DNA of 64,000 nucleotides, taken from the NCBI RefSeq assembly GCF_030373265.1, contig NZ_JAUCZC010000008.1:1-64000 (forward strand), given 5' to 3'. The notes below the pieces were generated by a model that saw only the letters and a list, made by a program, of their open reading frames with translations, was not told the DNA's origin and did no database searches. Positions 25,799 through 33,867 of the stretch are shown piece by piece (position 1 is the first letter of the stretch; each line of letters opens with the position of its first letter). The position numbers and the translations under genes were made by a program. This DNA is from Blastomonas sp. (GTDB lineage: Bacteria; Pseudomonadota; Alphaproteobacteria; Sphingomonadales; Sphingomonadaceae).

Positions 25799-27856
25799 TC
25801 AGGTGCCGCCCTTCAGATGCTTGGCCAGCCAGTCGAAGACATTGCGGTGCCATTGCACCGAGTTCTGCGCTTTCAGGATCCAGTGGTTCTCATCCGGGAA
25901 GATCAGCAGCTTCGATTCGATCCCCTGGCGCTGCAGCGCGGTGAAGGCGGCGAGCGATTGCGAATAGGGGATGCGGAAGTCCTTCTCGCCGTGGATCACC
26001 AAAGTCGGCGTCTTCCAGGCGGTGACGTAGTTGACCGGGTTCCACTTCTCGGCATCGGTCCGCTCCCACCACGGGCCGCCATGATCCCATTCGTCGAACC
26101 ACAGTTCCTCGGTCTCGAACGCCATGGCGCGCAGGTCGAACACGCCCGCATGCGTCACCAGGCACTTGAAGCCATCGGGCCACTGGCCTGCGATCCAGTT
26201 CATCATATAGCCGCCATAGCTGCCGCCCAGCGCGCAGGCGTTGGCGGTATCGAGCGACGCGTCGATGCCCGGCAGCGCGGCCATACCGAGCTTGAGGTCT
26301 TCGAGCGGTTTGCCACCCCAGTCCTTGTTGATCGAGTCGGTGAAGGCCTGGCCATAGCCGGTCGATCCGTGGAAATCGATGCTGACTGCGGCATAGCCCT
26401 GCGAGGCCACCACCGCCGGGTTCCAGCGATACGACCAGCTGTTGTTGAACGTGCCCTGCGGCCCGCCATGGACCAGCAGTGCGACGGGCAGCTTGCCCTG
26501 CACGCCTTGAGGCTTAACGATCTGGCCATGGACGAGATCGCCATTGGCGCCCTTGAAACTGAACTTTTCGTAGGCCACCGGGTCAAGCCCGGCGAGCTTG
26601 TCGGCATTGACATTGGTCAGCCGGCGGGTCTGGCCGCTCTTGTCCATCAGCACCAGATCATCAGGCGCGGCGATCGAGTTGATCGTGTAGACGAAACCGC
26701 CATTCATCAGCGGAACGACATTGTTCACATTGCCGCGCTCGGTCAGCCGGATGACCTTGCCATTTGCCACATCGACGCGGAACACCGGGTGCTCGAGCGT
26801 ATCCTGCGCGGTGACCAGCAGGCTTTTCGAATCCGCCGCCCAGGCAATCGAGCCTGCCGAGCGGTCCCAGCTTTCGGTGAGCCTGGTGACCTTGCCGGTC
26901 TTCATGTCGCGCAGGTGCACGACCATGCGATCGGCTTCGTAGCCCGGCCGCGCCATCGCCGCCCATGCGAGCCACCGGCCATCGGGCGAGGCGGCGGCCA
27001 GCGAATCCGTCGCCTGATTGGCCTCGGTGAGGTTCACCGCCGCCGCGCCGTCGGCCAGCGGCTGCCAGATGATATCGGTGTTGGTCGAGCGCGGCTCGTC
27101 GCCATCGGATTTGCGGATGGTGAAGGCGATCGCGCTGCTGTCTGCGGCCCAGGCAATCTCTTCGCCGCCGCCGAACGGCTTGGTCGGGGCGTCGCCCTCG
27201 ATCGCGCCGCTGATGCTGCGCGCCGGCCCTGCGGCCTTGCCATCGGTCCCGAGCGCATAGGCATAGATCCGCGAATAGGTGCCAGGCTCGCGCCACGTAT
27301 CCCAATGCCGCACGAACAATCGGTCGTATTCGCGGCCACTGCCCTGCGGCGCGGTTTCGGGGGCGGCACAACCGGCCAGATCGCAGCCCTGCTTCACATC
27401 GGCCCACACCGCGAGCTGCCCGCCGTCGGGCGACAGGCTGAACCCGCTGAGGTCGGTCGCGGCCTGCGTGACCTGCACCGGCTCGCCGGTGGGCAACGCG
27501 ACGCGCCACACCTGGCTGCTGCCCGAACGGTTGGAAAGGTAATACAGATGCTGCCCATCACGCGCGAACACCGGCGCGCTTTCATTGTGGCCAGGCGAAT
27601 CGGCGACCGCCATGGGTTGTGCGTTTCTGCTGGCGATATCGAGCAGATACAGCCCCGTGCTGCGCGTGTTCGCGGCCAGATCGGTGGTGGTGAGCTGGAA
27701 GGCGACCCATTTGCCGTCAGGCGAGGCGGCGGGCGCACCCAGCCGGTCGAGCCCGGCCAGATCGGTTTCGATCATCGGGCGGGCGGCGGCGGGTGTGCTG
27801 AGAACCAGAGGCGACAGGGCGCTGGCCAGCAGCGCTGCGAGGATAGGCTGTTTCAT
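25799..27856 (-). CDS. Exported S9-family (prolyl oligopeptidase/acylaminoacyl-type) peptidase
   Basis: 685 residues from the ATG at 27856, with a signal peptide (MKQPILAALLASALSPLVLS, cleavage near AAA-RP). A beta-propeller region (about 30-400, repeated SPDGKWVAF/SPDGGQLAV-like blades) precedes an alpha/beta-hydrolase domain. The nucleophile Ser is in GGSYGGYMMNW, the Asp in HGEKDFRIPYSQS and the His in DENHWI, so the triad is complete. Probably periplasmic oligopeptide turnover; the exact specificity cannot be read from sequence. Confidence 0.93.
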   Translation of the reverse strand: MKQPILAALLASALSPLVLSTPAAARPMIETDLAGLDRLGAPAASPDGKWVAFQLTTTDLAANTRSTGLYLLDIASRNAQPMAVADSPGHNESAPVFARDGQHLYYLSNRSGSSQVWRVALPTGEPVQVTQAATDLSGFSLSPDGGQLAVWADVKQGCDLAGCAAPETAPQGSGREYDRLFVRHWDTWREPGTYSRIYAYALGTDGKAAGPARSISGAIEGDAPTKPFGGGEEIAWAADSSAIAFTIRKSDGDEPRSTNTDIIWQPLADGAAAVNLTEANQATDSLAAASPDGRWLAWAAMARPGYEADRMVVHLRDMKTGKVTRLTESWDRSAGSIAWAADSKSLLVTAQDTLEHPVFRVDVANGKVIRLTERGNVNNVVPLMNGGFVYTINSIAAPDDLVLMDKSGQTRRLTNVNADKLAGLDPVAYEKFSFKGANGDLVHGQIVKPQGVQGKLPVALLVHGGPQGTFNNSWSYRWNPAVVASQGYAAVSIDFHGSTGYGQAFTDSINKDWGGKPLEDLKLGMAALPGIDASLDTANACALGGSYGGYMMNWIAGQWPDGFKCLVTHAGVFDLRAMAFETEELWFDEWDHGGPWWERTDAEKWNPVNYVTAWKTPTLVIHGEKDFRIPYSQSLAAFTALQRQGIESKLLIFPDENHWILKAQNSVQWHRNVFDWLAKHLKGGT

Positions 27857-27934
27857 GGTTGCAGGCGATACCAGCATGCGCAGGCAGGTGCAAAGCCCCT
27901 GAACTGTCCTGGGCGGCCAGGACAGGAGTGAAAG

Positions 27935-28366
27935 CTAGCCCTTGCGTCCGGTGATCCGCCCGATTTCCTTGGCGACCAGACCCTCGACCATGCCCGGCAG
28001 GTTCTTGTCCAGCCAGTCGGCGAGCATCGGACGCAGCATCTCGCGCACCATGCCTTCGAGCGAGGTTTCGCCCGAACGGACAATCTGCGGGCTGACGCCA
28101 GGCTCGGTCAGCGTGGCCAGTGCCGCCAGCGATTCGCGCATCGACTGCTCGCCTGCGCGGCTCATCAGAGGCGGCTCATCGTCGATTGCATCGAGCGGCT
28201 CGACGCTGTCGGTGAGTTCGAGAACGTCATCGGTTGGCTTTTCCTGCCGCGCGGATGCGGGCCGCGAGGGCGCAGGACGGCGCGGTTTGCGGCCATCCTC
28301 GGCGATCACCTTCTTGATCGAGGCGAGGATTTCCTCAAGGCTTGGCTCGCCGATATCGCGCGTCAT
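27935..28366 (-). CDS. popZ: PopZ-like polar organising protein (DUF2497)
   Basis: 143 residues with the family layout: an N-terminal helix (PSLEEILASIKKVIAEDGRK), a disordered Pro/acidic middle, and the conserved C-terminal helices (LEGMVREMLRPMLADWLDKN, then LPGMVEGLVAKEIGRI). In Caulobacter PopZ forms a polar matrix anchoring the centromere. Placement beside tolC and near valS is the usual alphaproteobacterial neighbourhood. It is assigned by motif and context. Confidence 0.88.
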   Translation of the reverse strand: MTRDIGEPSLEEILASIKKVIAEDGRKPRRPAPSRPASARQEKPTDDVLELTDSVEPLDAIDDEPPLMSRAGEQSMRESLAALATLTEPGVSPQIVRSGETSLEGMVREMLRPMLADWLDKNLPGMVEGLVAKEIGRITGRKG

Positions 28367-28405
28367 TGTTCCAGCCCCTGATTCGAAATCGCCCCTGAGC
28401 CCGGC

Positions 28406-29875
28406 CTATTGATCGGGCGGTCCCATCACTGCGGCATTTTGCGCGGGGCTGTCAACGGTGCGCGTCGATTGGGCAACCGGGTTCTTGTCCGAATCCCAGT
28501 CATTGATCTTGTCGCGGACGCGTTCGTAGTTGATCTCGGGATCGTACAGCACCCCGCCATCGAGACCCAGATCGCGCGCTTCGGCGCGGCCCATCGCGGC
28601 GAGCAGCGTAAAGCCTGCGACATAGGCGTTGCGGCGCGCGGTCACCAGCTGCACCTGCGCATTGAGCAGTTCACGCTCGGCATCGAGAATGTCGAGAATG
28701 GTGCGGTTGCCGACGCTGTTTTCGGCGCGCACGCCTTCCAGCGCCAGCGTGTTCGATTCAACCGCCTTTTGCGACGATTCGATCACCTGCATCGAAGCGT
28801 TGAAGCTGGCATAAGCGGCGCGAACCTGCGAAATAATGCTGCGCTCGACCGCGATTTCCTGCTCGATGGCCTGTCCCGATATTGCCTGCGCGCGGCGGAT
28901 CTGGGCACCGGGGCGCCCGCCCTGATACACCGGTACGGTCAGCTGGACCCCGGCAGCGGCGCTCGACTGCTGCTGGACGAACGGCACATTGATCAGGGCA
29001 CTGCCCAAAGTCCCAAGGAAGTTCTGGTAATTGCCCTGAGTGAACAGGCTGACCTGCGGCATCCGCGTCCCACGCGCGGCCTTGACGTCGAAATTGGCGG
29101 CCTCCACGCGCTCGCGTGCGGCTTCCAGATCCGGGTTGTTGTCGAGCGCGGTGAACACCGCGGTCTCGGGTGCATCGGGCAGGTTGGGAAGCGGCGGCGG
29201 TGGCTGCAGCTCGCCCGGCGCCATGCCGACCAGCTGAATATAGGTTTCCTTGCTGCGGATCAGATTGGCTTCGGCGGTCTGCAGATCGCTGCGGGCAATC
29301 GCCAGCCGTGCTTCGGATTGCGCGACATCGGTGCGGGTCAGGTCGCCGATCTCGAAGCGGTCGGACGACGCCTGCAAGGTGACATCGAGCACCGCAACGT
29401 TCTGCCGCTGCAGCCCGACAATCGCCTCATCGCGGATCACGTCCATATAGGCCGCGACGACATTGCTGAACACCGTCGCTTCGGTACCGCGCAGATCAGC
29501 CTGGCCCGCATCGACGCGGACCTTGGCGGCATTGATCGCGTTGCGCGCGCTGCCGCCCGAATAGATCGGAACGTTGAGGTTGATGGTACCGCTCACTGAC
29601 CTTTCAGGCGCCGTGAAGGCGTTGGCCGGGTTGAGGAAGTTTTCCGAATACTGCGCCTGCACCTGCGAATTGGGTCGGCCATCGGCCAGCGCGATCGACA
29701 CGCCTTCATCGGTCGCCCGCTGCTGCGCGCGCGCGGCGTTGAGCGTGGGGTTGGTCTGATACGCAGCGATCAGCGCATCGCGCAGCGTATCCGCCTGCAA
29801 CGGCGCATTGCCCAGAATGAGTGCCGCACCACAACCGGCCAGCCAATGCGAAGTCTTCATCAATCCGGTTCTCAT
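28406..29875 (-). CDS. tolC: TolC-family outer membrane efflux channel
   Basis: About 489 residues; ATG 29875 has GGTGGAAG just upstream, and a further in-frame ATG (29860) begins MKTSHWLAG. A signal peptide (CGAALILGNAPLQA) is followed by the two homologous coiled-coil/beta halves of TolC, e.g. ALIAAYQTNPTLNAARAQQR and the second-half VPVYQGGRPGAQIRRAQA, both with the YxGG repeat (VPIYSGGSARNAI). Likely outer-membrane duct for type I secretion or RND efflux; no pump gene is adjacent. It lies immediately downstream of the PIMT-family gene on the same strand. Confidence 0.93.
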   Translation of the reverse strand: MRTGLMKTSHWLAGCGAALILGNAPLQADTLRDALIAAYQTNPTLNAARAQQRATDEGVSIALADGRPNSQVQAQYSENFLNPANAFTAPERSVSGTINLNVPIYSGGSARNAINAAKVRVDAGQADLRGTEATVFSNVVAAYMDVIRDEAIVGLQRQNVAVLDVTLQASSDRFEIGDLTRTDVAQSEARLAIARSDLQTAEANLIRSKETYIQLVGMAPGELQPPPPLPNLPDAPETAVFTALDNNPDLEAARERVEAANFDVKAARGTRMPQVSLFTQGNYQNFLGTLGSALINVPFVQQQSSAAAGVQLTVPVYQGGRPGAQIRRAQAISGQAIEQEIAVERSIISQVRAAYASFNASMQVIESSQKAVESNTLALEGVRAENSVGNRTILDILDAERELLNAQVQLVTARRNAYVAGFTLLAAMGRAEARDLGLDGGVLYDPEINYERVRDKINDWDSDKNPVAQSTRTVDSPAQNAAVMGPPDQ

Positions 29876-29913
29876 ATCTTCCACCGCCTCTGCTGCCGGG
29901 CGGCGGTCATGCG

Positions 29914-30585
29914 TCAGAAGCTGTAGCTTTTTGGCCGGGCAAAGGCCGCAAGCGGGGCAATATCGGTGTCGGCGAACGGGATGAGGGCAAAGGCACCGCC
30001 CTGCCGCCGCCCTGTCGCCAGCCGCGAAACTCCATTCTCATCGACGCCGGCGAGCAAGCGGCCACCTTCGGCCAGTTGCGCCAAGATCGCTTCGGGCACC
30101 TGCTGCACCGCGCCATCGATGATGATCAGATCATAAGGCGCGTCTGCTGCATGGCCTTGCGCCAGCGGGGATTCGATGACCGAAACATTGGCCATGCCCG
30201 ACAGCGCGGTGGTGGCATGTTCGACCAAGGCACGATCGTCTTCGACCGCCACCACATGGGCGACGATGCCAGCGAGCAGCGCTGCGACATAGCCTGTGCC
30301 GGCGCCGATCAGCAGCACCTTGTCGTTGCCGGACAGTTCGGCGCGCGTCAGCAACAGGCCGGTGGAAAGCGCGGGATTGATCACGCGACCGCCACCCAGC
30401 GGGACGGAGCGATCGATATAGGCCAGATGCTGCTGTCCGGCGGGGACGAAGTCCTCGCGCCGGGTCACCGCCATCGCGGCGATGACGACGGGGTCGCTGA
30501 CGTCGCTGGGACGCAGTTGGCTTTCGATCATGTGCCTGCGGGCAGCGGCAAAATCTGGCGGAGCGAGTGTATGTGTGTCGGTCAT
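29914..30585 (-). CDS. Protein-L-isoaspartate O-methyltransferase family protein
   Basis: 223 residues from ATG 30585. It follows the PIMT pattern: RRHMIESQLRPSDVSDPVVI, then REDFVPAGQQHLAYIDRSVP, AdoMet motif I KVLLIGAGTGYVAALLA, and DLIIIDGAVQQVPEAIL. The segment that in canonical PIMT reads GQTISQP, with a conserved Ser, is here GRVINPA. Activity on isoaspartate is therefore uncertain. Variants of this kind are commonly found next to tolC in alphaproteobacteria. It probably shares a transcript with tolC. Confidence 0.85.
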   Translation of the reverse strand: MTDTHTLAPPDFAAARRHMIESQLRPSDVSDPVVIAAMAVTRREDFVPAGQQHLAYIDRSVPLGGGRVINPALSTGLLLTRAELSGNDKVLLIGAGTGYVAALLAGIVAHVVAVEDDRALVEHATTALSGMANVSVIESPLAQGHAADAPYDLIIIDGAVQQVPEAILAQLAEGGRLLAGVDENGVSRLATGRRQGGAFALIPFADTDIAPLAAFARPKSYSF

Positions 30586-30838
30586 GTCCAAGCGCCCTAG
30601 AATATGCAACCAGCGATGCAAGCCCAAACGGCCCGAAGAGAACCGCTTTGATAGACTTCCGGTTGCAAAATGCAATCGACATCGCGTTATCGGCGGTTAT
30701 GGCACGGCTGTGTTATTATGGCAATACAGCTTTTGGGGATGCCGGTGCGTTTGATTGTGCTGCGAGGGAAGCCGGTCGGTCGCTTGAAGCTTGACTTTCA
30801 AGCCAAAGCCGCACAATGCCGCGTCCTTCCCCACCGGT

Positions 30839-30912
30839 GGCCCGATGGCGGAGTGGTTACGTAGAGGACTGCAAATCCTCGCACGCCGGTTCGATTCCGG
30901 CTCGGGCCTCCA
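30839..30912 (+). tRNA. tRNA-Cys (anticodon GCA), CCA encoded
   Basis: Acceptor GGCCCGA pairs with TCGGGCC, the anticodon stem-loop is GAGGACTGCAAATCCTC with GCA, the T-arm is GCCGG TTCGATT CCGGC, and T-CCA ends the gene at 30912. The layout matches other bacterial tRNA-Cys. The last 16 bases are duplicated at 36978-36993, so this gene is the attachment site of the adjacent element and is kept intact by integration. Confidence 0.95.
30897..30912. other. attL: left 16-bp direct repeat of the tRNA-Cys element
   Basis: CCGGCTCGGGCCTCCA, the 3' end of tRNA-Cys including CCA, is repeated exactly and in the same orientation at 36978-36993. The match stops on both sides, defining the core. Confidence 0.92.
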
Positions 30913-30951
30913 CCCCCTTTGTATTTGGGCAACGAAACCGGGGTGTTCCGG

Positions 30952-32091
30952 CTATTTGGTGTCTAACTTCGATTGAGGGTTAGACTTTTCCCAATCCACA
31001 AGCTGGTTGATGGCGCTTCGCGCCAGTCTTTCCTGATTGGCAGCCTCGGTGTAGCGGGCAATCTCATCATCCTTCGAGTGCCCACTGACCGATTTCATAG
31101 TTTTGTTGGGCATTTCGAGTTCAGCCATCCGCCTCATGGTTGCCTTGCGTAAGCCGTGCGCAGTGCATTTGGGTAGGCCTGCTGCGTCGCATTGCTCTCG
31201 AAACCAGCCACCAAATCCTTTGACGGAAAATGGGCGGCCCCATTCGGTCATCAAAAAGCACATGGCATCGGACTTGGGCATGGCTGCAATGGCATCGGCA
31301 AGTGGCGGCGCGATAGGAAGGGTTAGGAGTTTGCCGGTCTTGGTTTGCCGAAGCTCGAATTTTCCGTTGCGAATGTGCTGCCGCCCAAGGTGGATTGCAT
31401 CAACTTTGCGCTGATCGGTCCACAGCATCAATTCCATTGCCAACCGCTGCTTTGACCCTAGCGGCCAGTGGGTGCGGTATTGTGTAATGTCATCTTCCGT
31501 CCAGGTGTAGAATCCCGTCGATCGCTCGCTGGGCGAGACCCGAATTTGTTGCGAGTCGTCCACTGGGTTCGTTGCAATCCAGCCCAGTTTGCGCGCAAAT
31601 GCGAAAAAGCGTCTCAGCTCCTTGCGCAGCTTTCGGGCGGCTTCGACACCGCCCACAGTGCGCCCCTTGTGATCGAGAGTCTTGATGCGGGCCTTAGCAA
31701 TAATCGCGTCGATATGTTCAAAGCGAATGCCTCTGACGGGTCGGTCCTCTCGACCCTCGGCAAAGCGCTCAAGAATATTCCTGACCTTAATCTGGGTGAC
31801 CTCGCTGGGGCCAAGACGTTCAGGGATAGCGACGTAACGACGCAATAGGTCTCCAATGCTGCCGGGAGGGCAGCGTTCCGCAGCCAAACTTGCTGCCGCC
31901 TGCGCGACAATCTCGGCGCTATTGAAACGGTGATATTCTTCGCGGAATGCCTCTGTTCCCAGCGGTGCGGTGAAATATTGTGAGGGATAGCCTTTCCGCC
32001 TAAAACGCAGTCGCTCCTTGCCGTGCCTGTCTTTGAAGAGAGACACGTATTTGGGGAGGAAGCGGTTTGCTTTCGATCTGCGGCGGCTCAT
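30952..32091 (-). CDS. Tyrosine integrase of the tRNA-Cys element
   Basis: 379 residues from ATG 32091 (MSRRRSKANRFLPKYVSLFK); this start overlaps the stop of the upstream small gene as ATGA, so it is preferred over 32112. Catalytic residues are visible: Arg I in LMLWTDQRKVDAIHL (a variant setting), His-x-x-Arg in TAHGLRKATMRRMAE, HSKDDEIARYTEAAN with the nucleophile Tyr in ARYTEA. It lies 40 bp from attL and is transcribed toward the tRNA, the standard arrangement. This is probably the enzyme that integrated the element. Confidence 0.92.
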   Translation of the reverse strand: MSRRRSKANRFLPKYVSLFKDRHGKERLRFRRKGYPSQYFTAPLGTEAFREEYHRFNSAEIVAQAAASLAAERCPPGSIGDLLRRYVAIPERLGPSEVTQIKVRNILERFAEGREDRPVRGIRFEHIDAIIAKARIKTLDHKGRTVGGVEAARKLRKELRRFFAFARKLGWIATNPVDDSQQIRVSPSERSTGFYTWTEDDITQYRTHWPLGSKQRLAMELMLWTDQRKVDAIHLGRQHIRNGKFELRQTKTGKLLTLPIAPPLADAIAAMPKSDAMCFLMTEWGRPFSVKGFGGWFREQCDAAGLPKCTAHGLRKATMRRMAELEMPNKTMKSVSGHSKDDEIARYTEAANQERLARSAINQLVDWEKSNPQSKLDTK

Positions 32092-32285
32092 GCTGGCAAC
32101 TCCGCGTCCCAAGGATTGTTGCCAGCATCTCCCGCAAGCGGGCTTTCGCTCAAGATAACCAGAATGGCCCCAGACGGTTCAATACGATAACCACTTGGGC
32201 GCAAGCCGGCTCGTTGTGCAGCGCGAAGCGCTCTCGTGGCATCCGCTTGCTTGAATTGCGCTCTCCGCGTTGTCCCGACGCTCAT
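32088..32285 (-). CDS. Small protein upstream of and coupled to the integrase
   Basis: 65 residues (MSVGTTRRAQFKQADATRAL, then RAAQRAGLRPSGYRIEPSGA). Its stop overlaps the integrase start by 4 bases. From memory, short proteins with the FKQADATRALRAAQ...G...I.P.G.I pattern are frequent partners of integrases in alphaproteobacteria. A directionality role like an excisionase is possible but not shown; no winged-helix motif is obvious. Confidence 0.75.
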   Translation of the reverse strand: MSVGTTRRAQFKQADATRALRAAQRAGLRPSGYRIEPSGAILVILSESPLAGDAGNNPWDAELPA

Positions 32286-32366
32286 GAGCAGAATTCCGGC
32301 GTATAAACGGGAATGAGATTGCCGTTGCGAATAGGGCAGGCTCTGCTGGAAACATTCTGGCTAAAA

Positions 32367-32419
32367 GATGGATAAATCCGCATGGCCATATATACAGCCA
32401 AATGCGGATTTTATCCATC
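32367..32419. repeat. Long imperfect hairpin
   Basis: GATGGATAAATCCGCAT (32367-32383) pairs with ATGCGGATTTTATCCATC (32402-32419) with one bulged T, and the stem continues inward through TGGC/GCCA around an AT-rich loop. It lies in the 188-bp gap between the XRE gene and the small integrase-coupled gene, both on the minus strand. It could be a terminator, a recombination-directionality site or a single-strand origin. Confidence 0.75.
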
Positions 32420-32473
32420 CTACCGACCTCTGAACATAAACTATTGGTCTATTTTCAAGCCGATTATAGGCTA

Positions 32474-32713
32474 TCAAATGGTCGCCATAATTGCAGAAAA
32501 CAGCTCTTCGGGCTTTTCATCCAACGCCCTTGCTATCTCGGCAAATTCGATGACGTCCAGTCTTCGCTGTCCCCGTTCAATATTGCTGATATAGGATTGA
32601 TCGCGTCCTAGCCGTCTCGATAGCGTTTCTTGGGTCACACGCTTTTCACGCCGCACGTCACGAAGTGCAGCTATGAAACTCCTATGATCTTCCGTGAAAA
32701 TTGTTTTCGCCAT
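32474..32713 (-). CDS. XRE-family transcriptional regulator
   Basis: 79 residues from ATG 32713 (MAKTIFTEDHRSFIAALRDV). The Cro/C1-type helix-turn-helix is complete: REKRVTQETLSRRLGRDQSY, then ISNIERGQRRLDVIEFAEIA and RALDEKPEELF. It diverges from the lipoprotein pair across 78 bp that contain a near-palindrome CGGTTAACG flanked by ATATGC repeats, a plausible operator. It probably controls itself and the lipoprotein genes; this is inference from the layout. Confidence 0.88.
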   Translation of the reverse strand: MAKTIFTEDHRSFIAALRDVRREKRVTQETLSRRLGRDQSYISNIERGQRRLDVIEFAEIARALDEKPEELFSAIMATI

Positions 32714-32791
32714 CGTGGCTGTCGAGCCCTTTGGCGATTGCAATATATGCGGTTAACGAATATGCATTTTTCTAATATTTTGGAGGTGTGA

Positions 32792-33106
32792 ATGGGCAAG
32801 TTTACCGCATTGGTAGGCATGGCAACGGTAAGCACTCTGCTGTCAGGTTGCGTTTCGATGGGAACGAACTTTGATCCGGCAGCCGTCGGAATGGTACAGG
32901 CAGGCATGACGGAAAGTGAAGTTGTCGGGCTACTGGGTAAGCCTAATAGCCGCTCGCGGACCGCCGATGGCAAAGAGGTTTGGGTGTGGCTATATAGTCG
33001 CGGGACGGCGCTTGGGTCTGCAAGGTCGCGGCTCGCAAGCATCCTGTTCGATCAACATCACAGGGTAATCCGTGTGCAAAACATGACCGAAACTGAGTTG
33101 CGGTAA
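32792..33106 (+). CDS. BamE/OmlA (SmpA)-like lipoprotein
   Basis: 104 residues with a lipoprotein signal (MGKFTALVGMATVSTLLSGC, lipobox LSGC). The mature part has the SmpA/OmlA pattern VGMVQAGMTESEVVGLLGKP followed by a strand-rich end (EVWVWLYSRGTA). GGAGGTGTGA precedes the ATG closely. It is a small cargo protein, not the housekeeping BamE, judging by its place in the element. It overlaps the next lipoprotein gene by one base (TAATG), so the two are probably translated together. Role unknown; surface exclusion is one idea. Confidence 0.85.
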   Translation: MGKFTALVGMATVSTLLSGCVSMGTNFDPAAVGMVQAGMTESEVVGLLGKPNSRSRTADGKEVWVWLYSRGTALGSARSRLASILFDQHHRVIRVQNMTETELR

Positions 33107-33567
33107 TGAACCGCTTCGCGCCAATACTAGCGATAGCCCTCGCCTGTGGCGGGTGTGGAACAGACAACCAGATGGCCGCCGATAGGAAGCCAGATAAGTT
33201 ACGGCTTGCAGATATTGCGGCTGTTGACGCGGTAAAGTCCAAGCTGCGCGATCCCGGCAGCGCGCAATTCAGGAATTTCCGTCGCGTCCCGATGTTTGCT
33301 GATTCCGAAGCGGATACTGCAATAGGAGAGTCCTATGTGTATTGCGGCGAAATAAATTCGAAAAATGCATTCGGTGGCTATGTAGGATTTACCCGACTTG
33401 CAGTATTGCCGTGGGCGAGCAAGAAGCCTGACGATCCGTATGGCGTACCGGGCGAGCAGTTGTCGGTGTATATCTTAAACGCGGACGATCTGTTTGGCCC
33501 AATAGCAGTTAACCCTTTCTGTGGCGAACCGGGTTCGGAGAAAACGGGAACACCCATAAAAGCGTAA
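33106..33567 (+). CDS. Lipoprotein, unknown function
   Basis: 153 residues. A lipobox is visible in LAIALACGGCGTDN. The mature part begins after a short linker with LADIAAVDAVKSKLRDPGSA, then QFRNFR and VYCGEINSKNAFGGYVGFTR, a pattern I recall from small hypothetical proteins of phages and proteobacteria. Two further cysteines (YCGE and FCGE) could form a disulphide. It starts on the last base of the preceding lipoprotein gene and is followed by a strong hairpin, so the pair is one short operon. Confidence 0.8.
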   Translation: MNRFAPILAIALACGGCGTDNQMAADRKPDKLRLADIAAVDAVKSKLRDPGSAQFRNFRRVPMFADSEADTAIGESYVYCGEINSKNAFGGYVGFTRLAVLPWASKKPDDPYGVPGEQLSVYILNADDLFGPIAVNPFCGEPGSEKTGTPIKA

Positions 33568-33592
33568 GGGGGTTGGATCAAATCCAACCCCC
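33568..33592 (+). terminator. Probable terminator of the lipoprotein operon
   Basis: Perfect 11-bp stem GGGGGTTGGAT / ATCCAACCCCC with a 3-base loop, beginning immediately after the stop codon. There is no clear T-run after it. The rest of the gap to 33867 holds no convincing gene. Confidence 0.7.
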
Positions 33593-33867
33593 TGTTGCAA
33601 AGTCCTGGGTTCTGTCCTGTATTGTAATCAATTCCTGAAATTGCATCTTCCTGAATCTCAGTTGCAATCTTCCATGTTCCTAAAATGATGCCGAAGGCAG
33701 TTGTGGTTTGCGAGATTTGTCTTGCTGCCGCTTACGATGCCCTGCCCGTGTCCACCTCGCTAAGACCGCACTTGAGCATGCGGCCCAATGGCCGCCCGAC
33801 CTCTTTTAATGCTGTTTCATTCGCTCTCGGAATTCGTACCATTTGTACCATTTCCAAGAGGAAAGCG

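Noticed and set aside
32179-32418. 79-codon minus-strand frame near the large hairpin
   Set aside because: It runs through the hairpin and overlaps the better supported small integrase-coupled gene.
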